Below are positions 43,902-52,427 of a stretch of DNA of 64,000 bases, piece by piece. Every line of letters begins with the position of its first letter. Within the stretch, counting starts at the first letter, position 1. A model generated the notes under the pieces. It did no database searches. It saw only the letters and a program-made list of their open reading frames with translations, and had not been told where the DNA came from. Source of the stretch: Arthrobacter sp. MA-N2 (GTDB lineage: Bacteria > Actinomycetota > Actinomycetes > Actinomycetales > Micrococcaceae); contig NZ_KI912155.1 in NCBI RefSeq assembly GCF_000517125.1, positions 1,124,418-1,188,417 of the forward strand. The letters are read 5' to 3'. Position numbers and translations under genes: made by a program.

Positions 43902-45251
43902 TTGACTCATAAAAAACCTCCGCGTAGCCGCATACGTTGCCTCATGGGAAAAGGTCCGGGAAGGGTGGCCGCGGAGATCCTTGAGGGATGGGATTGACGA
44001 TGGGTGAACGCAAAGCCGTGACGAAGCACCTGGCCGAGTCCTACCGGGCCGGTGACCGGGCCAGGAAGGGGCGGATCCTGGATGAGCTTGTCGAGCTGAC
44101 CGGCTGGCACCGGGACCATGCGCGGGCGGTTTTGCGGCATGCGCTCGATCCGCCGCGGCCACGGCCCGTCAGGCCGGGACGCGCCCCGGTGTATGGGGCC
44201 GACCTGCAGGACGGTCTCGTGCTGTGCTGGGCGGTGCTACGGGGCCCTGCGGGCAAGCTGCTGGCCCCCATGCTGCCGGATCTCGTGCCGATGCTGCGGG
44301 CAGAGAAGGTCCTGGACATTACCGACGGGCAGGCAGCGATGCTCGCCCGCATGAGTGCGGCGACCATTGACCGGCGGCTGGCCGGTCAGCGGGCGAAGCT
44401 CCTGCCGCATGGCCGGTCCCATACCAAGCCCGGATCTTTGCTGAAGTCCCAGATCCCGATCCGCACCTGGGCCCAGTGGGACAACGCTGTGCCGGGTTTC
44501 GTCGAGATCGATCTGGTCGGCCACGAGGGCGGCGCCGCGTCCGGGCAGTACTGCTTCACCCTCACGGTCACCGATATCGCTACCGGGTGGACGGTGAACC
44601 GGTCCGTGCCGAACAAGGCACAGAAGCACGTCTTCGCGGCCCTGCGGCACGTCCTGGCGGTCTTCCCTTTTCCCGTCATCGGCATCGATTCGGACAACGG
44701 CAGTGAGTTCATCAACAACGAACTCTTCGAGTTCTGCCTCGAGCACCGCATCACCTTCACCCGGTCCCGCCCGAGCAACAAGAACGACGGCGCCCACGTC
44801 GAACAGAAGAACTGGTCCAGGGTCCGTGAGCTTGTCGGCTACCTGCGCTATGACACCGCCGCGGAACTGGAGCTCCTCAACGAGATCTGGGAGCTGGACC
44901 GGATTTTCACCAACTACCTGCTGCCCCAGCAAAAGCTCATCGCCAAGGTCCGCCACGGAGCCAAGGTCAGCAAAACCCACGACCGGGCGACGACCCCGCA
45001 CAGGCGCGCCGTAGCAGACCCCGCCGTGGCACGGATGCCCGTGATCCGCATGAACGCCCAATACAAGAAGATCAGGCCGGCCGCGCTCTCACGGCAGATA
45101 CTGGCCCTCACCGGCCGGCTTGAAGCCATCGCCACCGCCAAACAACCGGCACCGATCAAACCCGCTGTGAACGAACGATGGAACCACACCAGCCGGAGGT
45201 TTTCACATGAGGCAACGAATCAACCTTCCCGGAGGTATTGACGTGAGGCAA
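43902..45251. mobile_element. Insertion sequence with composite terminal repeats
   Basis: The left end (43902-43955) and the right end (45195-45251, inverted) each hold two tandem copies of a motif of the form TTGCCTCA-n4-AAAACCTCCGG. The outer copy is more diverged on the left. One transposase gene fills the element, and its start and stop lie close to the ends. No target duplication could be identified by eye. It sits between the methyltransferase and the dioxygenase genes. Confidence 0.8.
43988..45241 (+). CDS. IS transposase, DDE integrase core
   Basis: 417 residues. The N-terminal region has helix-turn-helix features (RKGRILDELVELTGWHRDHA). The rve-type catalytic core has the three acidic residues in VEIDLVGHEGG, IGIDSDNGSEFIN and NDGAHVEQKNW. 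This arrangement is found in integrase-core transposases near IS481/ISNCY. Reading frame intact, so the element may be active. ATG at 43988 or 44000; the latter has a better spaced purine-rich site. Confidence 0.93.
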   Translation: MGLTMGERKAVTKHLAESYRAGDRARKGRILDELVELTGWHRDHARAVLRHALDPPRPRPVRPGRAPVYGADLQDGLVLCWAVLRGPAGKLLAPMLPDLVPMLRAEKVLDITDGQAAMLARMSAATIDRRLAGQRAKLLPHGRSHTKPGSLLKSQIPIRTWAQWDNAVPGFVEIDLVGHEGGAASGQYCFTLTVTDIATGWTVNRSVPNKAQKHVFAALRHVLAVFPFPVIGIDSDNGSEFINNELFEFCLEHRITFTRSRPSNKNDGAHVEQKNWSRVRELVGYLRYDTAAELELLNEIWELDRIFTNYLLPQQKLIAKVRHGAKVSKTHDRATTPHRRAVADPAVARMPVIRMNAQYKKIRPAALSRQILALTGRLEAIATAKQPAPIKPAVNERWNHTSRRFSHEATNQPSRRY

Positions 45252-45322
45252 CAGGTGCTGTTGTTGGACCCTGGGGGCCGGTTAACGTGGCGGTCCGCCG
45301 ATTTCGAGATTGACCAAGGCCT

Positions 45323-46189
45323 TTAGGCGAATTGGAGGGATCGAATGGAGTTGCCGAAGAACATTCTGTCGATGACGGATGTGGCTGATTGCGGGTTGTC
45401 GGCAGCACCGAGTGTGAGCATTAGTGGTACGAAGTGGTCGGCCGTGGGGTGGGCGATGTCGGCGGCGGGCGCTTTGCGGCGGTAGTCGCTAAGGGCGTCG
45501 ACGTCGCCGCGGGTGATGGTAGCGATGGCCCATTCGTCGAAGGCGGCCGTGTAGGGAGCCAGGCTGGGGTCGCGCATGATGGCGAAGCTGTGGGTCATGA
45601 ATCCCGAGCCGATGACCAGGATGCCTTCATTCCGGAGGGAGCGCAGGCGCTGACCGAGTTTGAGGAGTGCTTCGGGGTCGAGGCCGGGCATCGACAGCTG
45701 CACCACAGGGACGTCTGCTGCCGGGTACATCGCCATCAGCGGGATGAACGCGCCATGGTCCAGCCCGCGGTCCACATAATGGTGGATCGGGGTGCCGGCG
45801 CCCAGCGTGCCTGCGAGCCGATGCGCGAGGTCGGTCGCGTCGGGGGTGTCGTATTTGAGGGTGTAATACCGTGAGTGGAAGCCGCCGAAGTCGTAGTACA
45901 AGGGGGTGCCGGCGGCACTTCCGGATATGGCGATGGGGGCGTTCTCCCAGTGTGCTGAAACGACCACGATGGCGCGTGGCTTGGGCATGGATCGGCCCCA
46001 CTCGTAGAGATCGTCCAGCCACTGCGGGTCATCGAGGGTGGGCGGGGCGCCGTGGCTGACGAAAAGCGAGGGCATCGGCCCGTCGGACGGTTCCCACAGT
46101 TTCTGGTCGCGGGCTTGGGGAAGGACGCGGGCGAGCAGCTCGTCATAGGCGCCGGCGGGAACGGTCGGGTTAAAGGGACTCGGAGTCAC
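45323..46189 (-). CDS. DODA-type extradiol aromatic ring-opening dioxygenase
   Basis: 288 residues of the LigB/DODA superfamily: MPSLFVSHGAPP, VVVSAHWENAPI, YYDFGGFHSRYYTLKY, RGLDHGAFIPLMAMYP and IGSGFMTHSF, with His residues for the metal. Family members include 4,5-DOPA dioxygenase-like proteins; the substrate here is unknown. GTG at 46189 has AAAGGA upstream. It is downstream of doxX and probably under the divergent MarR regulator. Confidence 0.88.
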   Translation of the reverse strand: MTPSPFNPTVPAGAYDELLARVLPQARDQKLWEPSDGPMPSLFVSHGAPPTLDDPQWLDDLYEWGRSMPKPRAIVVVSAHWENAPIAISGSAAGTPLYYDFGGFHSRYYTLKYDTPDATDLAHRLAGTLGAGTPIHHYVDRGLDHGAFIPLMAMYPAADVPVVQLSMPGLDPEALLKLGQRLRSLRNEGILVIGSGFMTHSFAIMRDPSLAPYTAAFDEWAIATITRGDVDALSDYRRKAPAADIAHPTADHFVPLMLTLGAADNPQSATSVIDRMFFGNSIRSLQFA

Positions 46190-46239
46190 GGGAAGGGTTT
46201 CCTTTCGAGCCGTGGACACAAGGGGTGGAGCAAAGGGAC

Positions 46240-46605
46240 CTAGGCGCCGAACCGCCCGACGGCGACAAAGAGGGCCAGAACGCCAAGGACGACGTTGACG
46301 ATGACGGCCTGCTTCTCGCCACGCTTGAGGTGGGTGATGATGGCGCCGACCATCACGATGGCCAGGCCGATGGCAGCAACCGGGACGAGGAAGGTGGCGA
46401 TACCGGTGACGGCTGGAAGGATCAGGCCGAGGGCTGCGAGGACTTCGATTGAGCCGATGGCCTTCACTGCTCCGGAGCTGAAATCTTCGGTCCAGGCCAG
46501 ACCGGACGTGGCGAGCTTTTCCTGCGGCTGGGCGATCTTCATCAGGCCCGCAGCCAGAAAGGCCAAAGCGAGGACGGAGGCGATGATCCAAAGGGTGATG
46601 TTCAT
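46240..46605 (-). CDS. DoxX family membrane protein
   Basis: 121 residues with four membrane helices; MNITLWIIASVLALAFLAAG starts the first and FSSGAVKAIGSIEVLAALGL is the family core. DoxX proteins often accompany dioxygenases and redox stress genes. ATG at 46605 has AGAGGA upstream. It lies 50 bp before the dioxygenase and 171 bp from the divergent MarR gene. Confidence 0.9.
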   Translation of the reverse strand: MNITLWIIASVLALAFLAAGLMKIAQPQEKLATSGLAWTEDFSSGAVKAIGSIEVLAALGLILPAVTGIATFLVPVAAIGLAIVMVGAIITHLKRGEKQAVIVNVVLGVLALFVAVGRFGA

Positions 46606-46674
46606 TGTGGATTCCTCTTTGATGCGGGGGTGGGCGATGTTCGCGGCCGGAGAGTGCGCGACTCCCGAAGTCAC

Positions 46675-46743
46675 TTCAAGCTTGAACTAAATACTAATCG
46701 TGAATTACTTCAATACGCAAGTGTTTTTTTGAAGAAGACACTT
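46675..46743. promoter_or_regulatory. MarR operator candidates between doxX and marR
   Basis: TTCAAGCTTGAA (46675-46686) is a perfect palindrome. AAGTGT (46719-46724) and ACACTT (46738-46743) form an inverted repeat around an AT-rich centre. The whole stretch is AT-rich, in contrast to its surroundings, as expected of a divergent promoter. Confidence 0.6.
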
Positions 46744-46776
46744 CACATCCAAAGTGATCCCTGTACTATTGCAGGC

Positions 46777-47304
46777 ATGGAAAGGTCACGCATCGCCGAG
46801 GTTTCCGGTGACTCGGCCACTGCCCAGGCCGTGAGCGAGCCCCGATGGCTGAGCGAAGACGAGCAGGCTGTTTGGATTGCGCTGGCCAGTATGGCCCTTC
46901 GGTTGCCGGGGGCTTTGGACGCACAGCTTCAGAGGGATGCCGGGCTCAGCCACTTCGAGTACGCCGTGATGTCCGCGCTGTCGGAATCCCCGGAACGCAC
47001 GCTGAGGATGAGCGAACTGGCTGTGATGGCCGAAGCCATGCTCCCGCGGCTGTCCCAAGTGGTGGCGAAGCTGGAAAAGCGTGGTTGGGTCCGCAGGGCC
47101 CAGGATCCGAGCGATGGCAGATACACCCTTGCCACCCTCACCGACGATGGTTGGAACAAGGTTGTCGCTAGCGCGCCCGGCCACGTCGAAACCGTCCGCA
47201 GCCTCGTCTTCGACCCGCTGACCAAGGCCCAGCTGAAACAACTCCGCGAGATCAGCCGGCGCATCATGACCGCGATTGACCCGGACGACCGCTGCCTGCG
47301 CTGA
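46777..47304 (+). CDS. MarR family transcriptional regulator
   Basis: 175 residues. The winged helix-turn-helix is seen in LSHFEYAVMSALSESPERTLRMSELAVMAEAML and RLSQVVAKLEKRGWVRRAQ with the wing DPSDGRYTLATLTDDG. ATG at 46777 is favoured by homology over an earlier in-frame start. Divergent from doxX-dioxygenase and probably controls it in response to an aromatic or oxidising compound. Confidence 0.92.
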   Translation: MERSRIAEVSGDSATAQAVSEPRWLSEDEQAVWIALASMALRLPGALDAQLQRDAGLSHFEYAVMSALSESPERTLRMSELAVMAEAMLPRLSQVVAKLEKRGWVRRAQDPSDGRYTLATLTDDGWNKVVASAPGHVETVRSLVFDPLTKAQLKQLREISRRIMTAIDPDDRCLR

Positions 47305-47693
47305 CACACACGCCGGTCTTGAGTCGGTCTTGAATCGGCTGTCCCCGGCGCCATCCCACACAGCGTTGTCGGTGACGTGTTGGAGCCGTCCCTGACGGCG
47401 TCGGCATGAGAAAACGCGCGGGGTTCACAAACATGGTCCGGAGTGTCTAGGGTGGGTGCATGGGAACACTGATTTTTGAATAGACCAGCGGGTCCTGGTT
47501 CGTCGCACATGCCGGGAACGGCACTGCAGACTCTTCCCGATGCCGCTGAGTTTGATACGACAAAAATCCATGCCTGTTGAGGCTTCGCCTCCGCGCCGTT
47601 CCTGTTGCTGCTGCTATTTGGACCCAGGGTCTCGCAGCCGACGTCGCAGTCCAGAAACCTCCTCCGGCAAAAAGAGCTTAAGGAGCGTACTGC
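47305..47693. other. Intergenic region with a polycysteine mini-ORF
   Basis: No conventional gene. A plus-strand frame from ATG at 47570 contains PPRRSCCCCYLDPGSR (codons TGT TGC TGC TGC), similar in style to the cysteine leader peptides of Actinobacteria. It has no clear ribosome site, and it overlaps the start of the gene at 47694. The rest shows nothing I can name. Confidence 0.35.
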
Positions 47694-47921
47694 ATGACAG
47701 CGAACACACCCGAAACCAACGCCGGGCCGGAACCTGGCACGCAGGAAACCGAAGCCCCGGCTGCAGGTGTCAAATCGAAGCTGACTGACGCCCAGAAGGA
47801 GATGCTGGCTAGCAAATCCCGTGGTGGGGCAGGGAACAGTTGGCAGAGCACCGGTAAAGGACACAAGCCCACGCAAGCGAGTGGCAAGCTGGCCAAGTCC
47901 GAGAAGAAAGTCCGCTGGTAG
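47694..47921 (+). CDS. Small charged hypothetical protein
   Basis: 75 residues, hydrophilic and probably disordered: an acidic front (PETNAGPEPGTQETEAPA) and a basic back (KSKLTDAQKEMLASKSRGG, GKLAKSEKKVRW). AAGGAG before the ATG supports expression. No family recognised. Near the stress/NHEJ island. Confidence 0.65.
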   Translation: MTANTPETNAGPEPGTQETEAPAAGVKSKLTDAQKEMLASKSRGGAGNSWQSTGKGHKPTQASGKLAKSEKKVRW

Positions 47922-47992
47922 ATCCTGGAGCCAAGCGGATCGCTCCCACCTAGTATGAAAATCCCTTCGTTTCACTGCAGAAAGGAAGAACA

Positions 47993-48253
47993 ATGACTGC
48001 GAAGCATGTTGGGCAACAAATCAACTCCGAGGTTGCCAGCCATCTGGTCGAATCCATGGAGACGGCGCCCTCGCCGGCTCCGGCTACAGTGTCCATGTCC
48101 CTGGGCTCGACCCAGGGACCGGTCTGGCCAGACGCTAGCGCCAAGGCCAAGCACCCCCGGGATCGCGGCGCCAACCACGGCCGCATGGGCCAGCAGGCGG
48201 CGGTCATCGCGGTCCACCGCACAAGCCGTCCTCAGCTGCCGCACTCTTCTTAG
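47993..48253 (+). CDS. Small hypothetical protein
   Basis: 86 residues from ATG at 47993 with AAAGGAAG upstream. The first half is polar (NSEVASHLVESMETAPSPAPA); the second is basic and rich in Ala/His. No membrane segment or motif. Ends just before a long perfect hairpin. Confidence 0.6.
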   Translation: MTAKHVGQQINSEVASHLVESMETAPSPAPATVSMSLGSTQGPVWPDASAKAKHPRDRGANHGRMGQQAAVIAVHRTSRPQLPHSS

Positions 48254-48266
48254 GAATATTCGCCCT

Positions 48267-48325
48267 CGACACGGAAAATGCCCTGCGACACCGAATTCCG
48301 GTGTCGCAGGGCATTTTCCGTGTCG
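48267..48325. terminator. 27-bp perfect stem-loop between convergent genes
   Basis: Two 27-bp arms (starting CGACACGGAAAATGCC) pair without a mismatch around an AATTC loop. It lies between the gene ending at 48253 and the ligD stop at 48340. It is likely a bidirectional terminator, but the arm length is unusual for one and it may be a repeat element. Confidence 0.8.
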
Positions 48326-48339
48326 CTCAACCGTTCGGG

Positions 48340-50922
48340 CTAGCCGCGCTGAACGTCGTTGGGGGACTTGTCCGGACGCCACCCGCGCCAGACCGGATGC
48401 CGCATTCTGGCGCTGCCTGTCCAGTCGCCGAAGGTCACTTCTCCCACGAGCTCGGGGGAAACCCAATGTGCGGTGGCCGCGTCCTCTGCCGGGATGTCGT
48501 GGAAGGGGGAGTCCGGGCGATCGAGCCCCTGCAGGCGCTCCAGGATCTCGCGCAACTGCCAGTCCTTGAACCCGGTGCCTACCCGCCCCGCATAGCGCAA
48601 CTTGTTGCCGTCGGGAATCCCCACAAGCAGCGCCCCGATGGTACCGAGCCTTGCCCCGGCGCCCGGGCGCCAGCCACCCACCACCACTTCCTGCATGCGC
48701 TCCAGCTTTAGCTTGATCCAGGACCTGCTGCGCCGCCCCGGCTGGTACCGGCTATCCGCACGCTTTGCCATGACGCCCTCCAAGCCAAGCTCGGCGGCGC
48801 TGGCCAGGATGTCGTCGAGGTCATGCTCCAGGACCTCGGATATATGGATGGGGGAACCCTCAGCAGGCAGCCTGGCTTGGAACGCCGCCAGCCTGTCACG
48901 GCGCTCGCCGAGCGGCAGGGAGGTGAGGTCGGCACTGTCCCCTTTTGCGGCACTGCCGCGAGATCCGGCGTCGTACAGGAGATCGAAAAGCATCAACTGC
49001 ACGGGAACGCCAGCCCGGGCGCGCTCAACGTCGCCAGGCTTGAAGAGGTTCATCCGCTTCTGGAGCAACCCGAAGCTGGGCCGGCCGTTCTTGCCGAGGG
49101 CCACGATTTCACCGTCTGCCACGAAGTCGTGGTCCGGCCAGAAACGCGCATCCGACAGTTCGGGATACGTGGGTGTCATGTCGATTCCGGAGCGGCTCGT
49201 TAGCCTGATTTTGCCGCCCGAACCTGAAACGATGGTCCGGAATCCATCCCACTTGAGCTCAAACAGCCAATCGCCTTCGGACACGTCGGCTGCGGTCCCG
49301 GACGTCGCGAGCATCGGCGCGTAGCTGGGGGTCCCGTTCGACTGTGGCGCGCTCTCAGGCAACAGGACTGTTCGATGGCCCGGATTGTCCTTCATCAGGT
49401 GGATCAGCCACTGCGATGGCGACTCTCCCGTGTGGATGAGTGCGAAGCGACGGGTGCCGCGCAAACCGCCGCCGGGCTTGCCGGTGAGGGTCGCGATGAC
49501 TTCCTTGCCGTCGCGCCATTTTTCGCACTCGAACTCGCCGCTGTCCCAAATGCTGACCGTTCCGGCGCCGTATTCGCCCTTGGGAATGATGCCCGCGAAC
49601 TGCGCATACTCCATCGGGTGGTCTTCGGTCCGTACGGCCAGGTGGTTTTTGGCCGGAGTGTCCGGAACGCCCCGCGGCAAGGCCCAGGACGCCAGGACGC
49701 CATTGTGCTCCAAGCGGAAATCCAGGTGGAAACGGCGGGCGTGATGCTCCTGGATCACGAAGATCCCGCCCGGAGGGTGGGGCTCTGCGTCAGCCTGGAG
49801 CGGACGCGATTTACGGTGTTCGACGGCGGGAAACGGCTCGGGCGTCCTCCGGGGGTCCCGCTTGTCCACATAGCTGGCCAGCCGCGGGTTCACGACGGCG
49901 GTGGCCCCGACGGCGGTGGCCACGACGGCGGTGCTGGCGCGGGCCGCGCCGGGTGAGCCGCCGTCGTCGTTCTTGTTTCCGGACCCGGCAGAGCGCCTGG
50001 AACCGTTGCCCGCGGGCGCATGCCCCGACCGCGCGGCAGCCACCACGGCGAAGGGGTCTTTCCCCTCTTTGACGCGCTTCATGACGGCAGTGAAGTCCAG
50101 ATGCTCAAGCTTGGGGGAAGCGAGTTCCCGCCAGGTTCTCGGTGCGGCGACCATCGGGTGGGCGCGTCCTCGAAGGGAATAGGGGACGATGGTGGTCTTG
50201 TTCCCGCTGTTCTGGCTCCAGTCCACCAAGACCTTGCCGTTGCGCAGGGTCTTCTTCATGTCGCTGACCACAAGGTCCGGGTGGTCAGCCTCGAGCGAGC
50301 GCGCCAGTTCATGGGCGAACGCGGAAACCTGTTCCCATTTCCGGGTACCGTCGAGCCCGGCGTAAAGGTGGATCCCCTTGCTGCCGCTCGTCACGGGAAC
50401 GGGATCCAGCCCAATGTCCTGCAAGATGCTGCGCGCCAGCTTGGCGACCTCCACGCACTCAGGAAGGCCCGTTCCCGGACCCGGATCAAGGTCCAGGACG
50501 AGGCGGTCCGGTGGCAGCATGGTTCCGTCGGCGTCCACTTGCCATTGCGGCACGTGAATTTCCAAGGCGGCGATCTGGGCTAGCCACGTCAGGGTGGCCA
50601 AGTCGTTGACCAGGGGGTAAACGTTGCTGTGGTCCCTGTGCTGAATGGTCACCCGGGGAACCCACGACGGTGTGGAGTCGTCCAGGTTCTTTTGGAAGAA
50701 CATCTTCCCGGGGTTCTCCGTGGTCCCCACCCCGTGCACCCAGCGTTTGCGGGTGGCCGGTCGGTTGGCTGCGGCGGGGATGAGGGACGGGGCCACTGCG
50801 GCATAGTATTCGAGCACTTCTGCCTTGGTGGTGCCAGTCTCCGGGTACATGATTTTGCCTAGATTGGTGAGCGTCAGTTCATGACCTTCAACATTGACGC
50901 GTTCCTTTTGACTGGTTGCCAC
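48340..50922 (-). CDS. ligD: ATP-dependent DNA ligase LigD (Pol-PE-Lig)
   Basis: 860 residues in three domains. The N-terminal primase/polymerase domain (about 1-300) has VLDLDPGPGTGLPE as metal site. The 3'-phosphoesterase domain (about 380-530) has QEHHARRFHLDFRLEHNG and SWALPRGVP. The ligase domain (about 560-860) has the adenylated lysine in FELKWDGFRTIVSG and SWIKLKLERMQEVV. It repairs double-strand breaks by non-homologous end joining. GTG start at 50922 with GGAGG. Divergent from ku, 38 bp apart. Confidence 0.95.
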   Translation of the reverse strand: MATSQKERVNVEGHELTLTNLGKIMYPETGTTKAEVLEYYAAVAPSLIPAAANRPATRKRWVHGVGTTENPGKMFFQKNLDDSTPSWVPRVTIQHRDHSNVYPLVNDLATLTWLAQIAALEIHVPQWQVDADGTMLPPDRLVLDLDPGPGTGLPECVEVAKLARSILQDIGLDPVPVTSGSKGIHLYAGLDGTRKWEQVSAFAHELARSLEADHPDLVVSDMKKTLRNGKVLVDWSQNSGNKTTIVPYSLRGRAHPMVAAPRTWRELASPKLEHLDFTAVMKRVKEGKDPFAVVAAARSGHAPAGNGSRRSAGSGNKNDDGGSPGAARASTAVVATAVGATAVVNPRLASYVDKRDPRRTPEPFPAVEHRKSRPLQADAEPHPPGGIFVIQEHHARRFHLDFRLEHNGVLASWALPRGVPDTPAKNHLAVRTEDHPMEYAQFAGIIPKGEYGAGTVSIWDSGEFECEKWRDGKEVIATLTGKPGGGLRGTRRFALIHTGESPSQWLIHLMKDNPGHRTVLLPESAPQSNGTPSYAPMLATSGTAADVSEGDWLFELKWDGFRTIVSGSGGKIRLTSRSGIDMTPTYPELSDARFWPDHDFVADGEIVALGKNGRPSFGLLQKRMNLFKPGDVERARAGVPVQLMLFDLLYDAGSRGSAAKGDSADLTSLPLGERRDRLAAFQARLPAEGSPIHISEVLEHDLDDILASAAELGLEGVMAKRADSRYQPGRRSRSWIKLKLERMQEVVVGGWRPGAGARLGTIGALLVGIPDGNKLRYAGRVGTGFKDWQLREILERLQGLDRPDSPFHDIPAEDAATAHWVSPELVGEVTFGDWTGSARMRHPVWRGWRPDKSPNDVQRG

Positions 50923-50960
50923 CTCTTCACCTCCGCCTTCTTGTGATGTTCACTTAGTGC

Positions 50961-51839
50961 ATGAGGGCCATATGGAAGGGTTCTATCGCGTTTGGGCTGG
51001 TCAACGTACCCGTCAAGCTCTACAGTGCCACCGAGGACCACGACGTCAGTCTCCACCAAGTCCACAACAAGGACGGAGGCCGCATCCGCTACCAACGGAA
51101 GTGCGAAATCTGTGCCTCTGTTGTGGATTATGAGGATATCGACAAGGCCTACGAAGAGGAAGGCCGCACCGTGGTGCTGTCCGCGGCGGACTTGAAGTCG
51201 CTGCCCGCGGAGAACAGCCGCGAAATCGAAGTGGTGGAGTTCGTCCCCGCCGAGCAGTTGGACCCCATCATGTACGAGCGTCCCTACTACCTGGAACCGG
51301 ACTCCAAGTCTCCCAAGGCCTACATGCTGCTTCTGCGCACCCTGCAGGACACCGAGCGCGTCGCCATTGTGCAGTACGCCCTCCGGCAGAAGACCAGATT
51401 GGGCGCGCTGCGGGTGCGTGGTGACGTGCTGATGCTGCAATCCCTGCTCTGGGACGACGAGGTCCGCGAGGCCAACTTCCCCTCGCTGGACACCGACGTC
51501 AAAATCTCGGACAAGGAGCTGGAGATGTCCTCGGCCCTCGTGGACTCCATGGCGCGCGACTTCGAGCCCGAGCAATACACCGATAACTACCAGGTGCAGT
51601 TGCGCCAACTCATCGCGGCCAAACTCGAAAAGGGCGATTCCCTGGACACTGAGGAGACGTTCGGCGTTTCTGCGAGCGAAGGCGGAGGTGGAGAAGTCAT
51701 CGACCTCATGGAAGCGCTCAAACGCAGCCTCGACAAGAAGCGCGGCAAGGCGTCTATCGAGTCGCTCACTGAGGAGTCCGACGACGCCGCTACCGCCAAG
51801 GCGGCCAGCAAGCCCAGGGCGAGGGTCAAGAAAGCCTGA
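50961..51839 (+). CDS. ku: Ku DNA end-binding protein
   Basis: 292 residues with the bacterial Ku core: MRAIWKGSIAFGLVNVPVKLYSATE, RCEIC-like KCEICASVVDYEDI, FVPAEQLDPIMYERPYYLEPD and RVAIVQYALRQKTRLGALR. The C-terminal tail is Lys/Ala-rich, for DNA or LigD contact. It homodimerises on DNA ends and recruits LigD. No ribosome site is seen in the short divergent gap, so translation may be leaderless. Confidence 0.95.
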   Translation: MRAIWKGSIAFGLVNVPVKLYSATEDHDVSLHQVHNKDGGRIRYQRKCEICASVVDYEDIDKAYEEEGRTVVLSAADLKSLPAENSREIEVVEFVPAEQLDPIMYERPYYLEPDSKSPKAYMLLLRTLQDTERVAIVQYALRQKTRLGALRVRGDVLMLQSLLWDDEVREANFPSLDTDVKISDKELEMSSALVDSMARDFEPEQYTDNYQVQLRQLIAAKLEKGDSLDTEETFGVSASEGGGGEVIDLMEALKRSLDKKRGKASIESLTEESDDAATAKAASKPRARVKKA

Positions 51840-51871
51840 CGCGCCGCCGTCGTCCGCCCCGCGAAGACCGG

Positions 51872-52105
51872 ACATGCCCAGCGTGCGGAGGCAGGAGTGG
51901 ACATGAAGGGAATATGTCCGTTCCTTGGCACGAACACTGAACATGTCCCCCGGTCTCCCCAGCGCGACACCACTGGACATGTCCCCCGGTCTCCCCAGCG
52001 CGACACCACTGGACATGTCCCCCGGTCTCCCCAGCGCGACACCACTGGACATGCCCAGCGTGCGGAGGCAGGAGTGGACATGAAGGGAATATGTCCGTTC
52101 CTTGG
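51872..52105. repeat. Nested repeat array with GGACAT hairpins
   Basis: Three identical, directly adjacent 36-bp units (51941-52048) begin ACATGTCCCCCGGTCTCCCC. They are flanked by two identical 57-bp copies (51872-51928 and 52049-52105), each with a GGACAT-n9-ATGTCC hairpin followed by GTTCCTTGG. The junctions create the palindrome GGACATGTCC. There are no spacers, so it is not a CRISPR array. It fills the 51840-52134 gap, where no gene is seen. Confidence 0.9.
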
Positions 52106-52134
52106 TTTGAGCGGAGGGCATGTCCAGTGGTGGT

Positions 52135-52401
52135 TCAGTGGTTCCGCAACGCCGAGATCAGCTCGGCCTTCTTCTTGCTTGAGTATCCTGTGAGGCCTAG
52201 CTCCTTGGCGCGGGACTTCAGTTGGGCCACGGTCCAGTGCTCGTAGTCTCCCGAGGTGCCCCCGCGGCGGCCGATTTCCCTGCGGCCCTCCTTGGCAGCG
52301 GCATTGGAGATCCGGGCGGCCTTTTCCTTCGAGGCGCCGTCCTCCCGGAGGCTTTCGTAAAGTTCCGGATCTTTTAGGCTGGGGTTCTTCTTGTTTGGCA
52401 T
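52135..52401 (-). CDS. Small SAP/Rho-N-like domain protein
   Basis: 88 residues. The N-terminal part (KDPELYESLREDGASKEKAARISNAAAKEG) resembles a small basic family (DUF7218-like). The C-terminal part (WTVAQLKSRAKELGLTGYSSKKKAELISAL) is a SAP or Rho-N helix-extended-loop-helix DNA/RNA-binding motif. ATG at 52401 has AGGAAG. Next to Ku, so a nucleic-acid role in stress is plausible. Confidence 0.8.
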   Translation of the reverse strand: MPNKKNPSLKDPELYESLREDGASKEKAARISNAAAKEGRREIGRRGGTSGDYEHWTVAQLKSRAKELGLTGYSSKKKAELISALRNH

Positions 52402-52427
52402 GACTTCCTCCTGCGGTCCAGTCCCGG

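Noticed and set aside
46929..47993. Minus-strand open frame of 354 codons
   Set aside because: It spans the MarR gene antisense, the gap and a small gene, with no family features.
51941..52048. Three identical 36-bp repeats considered as a CRISPR array
   Set aside because: The units are directly adjacent with no spacers, and no cas genes are nearby.
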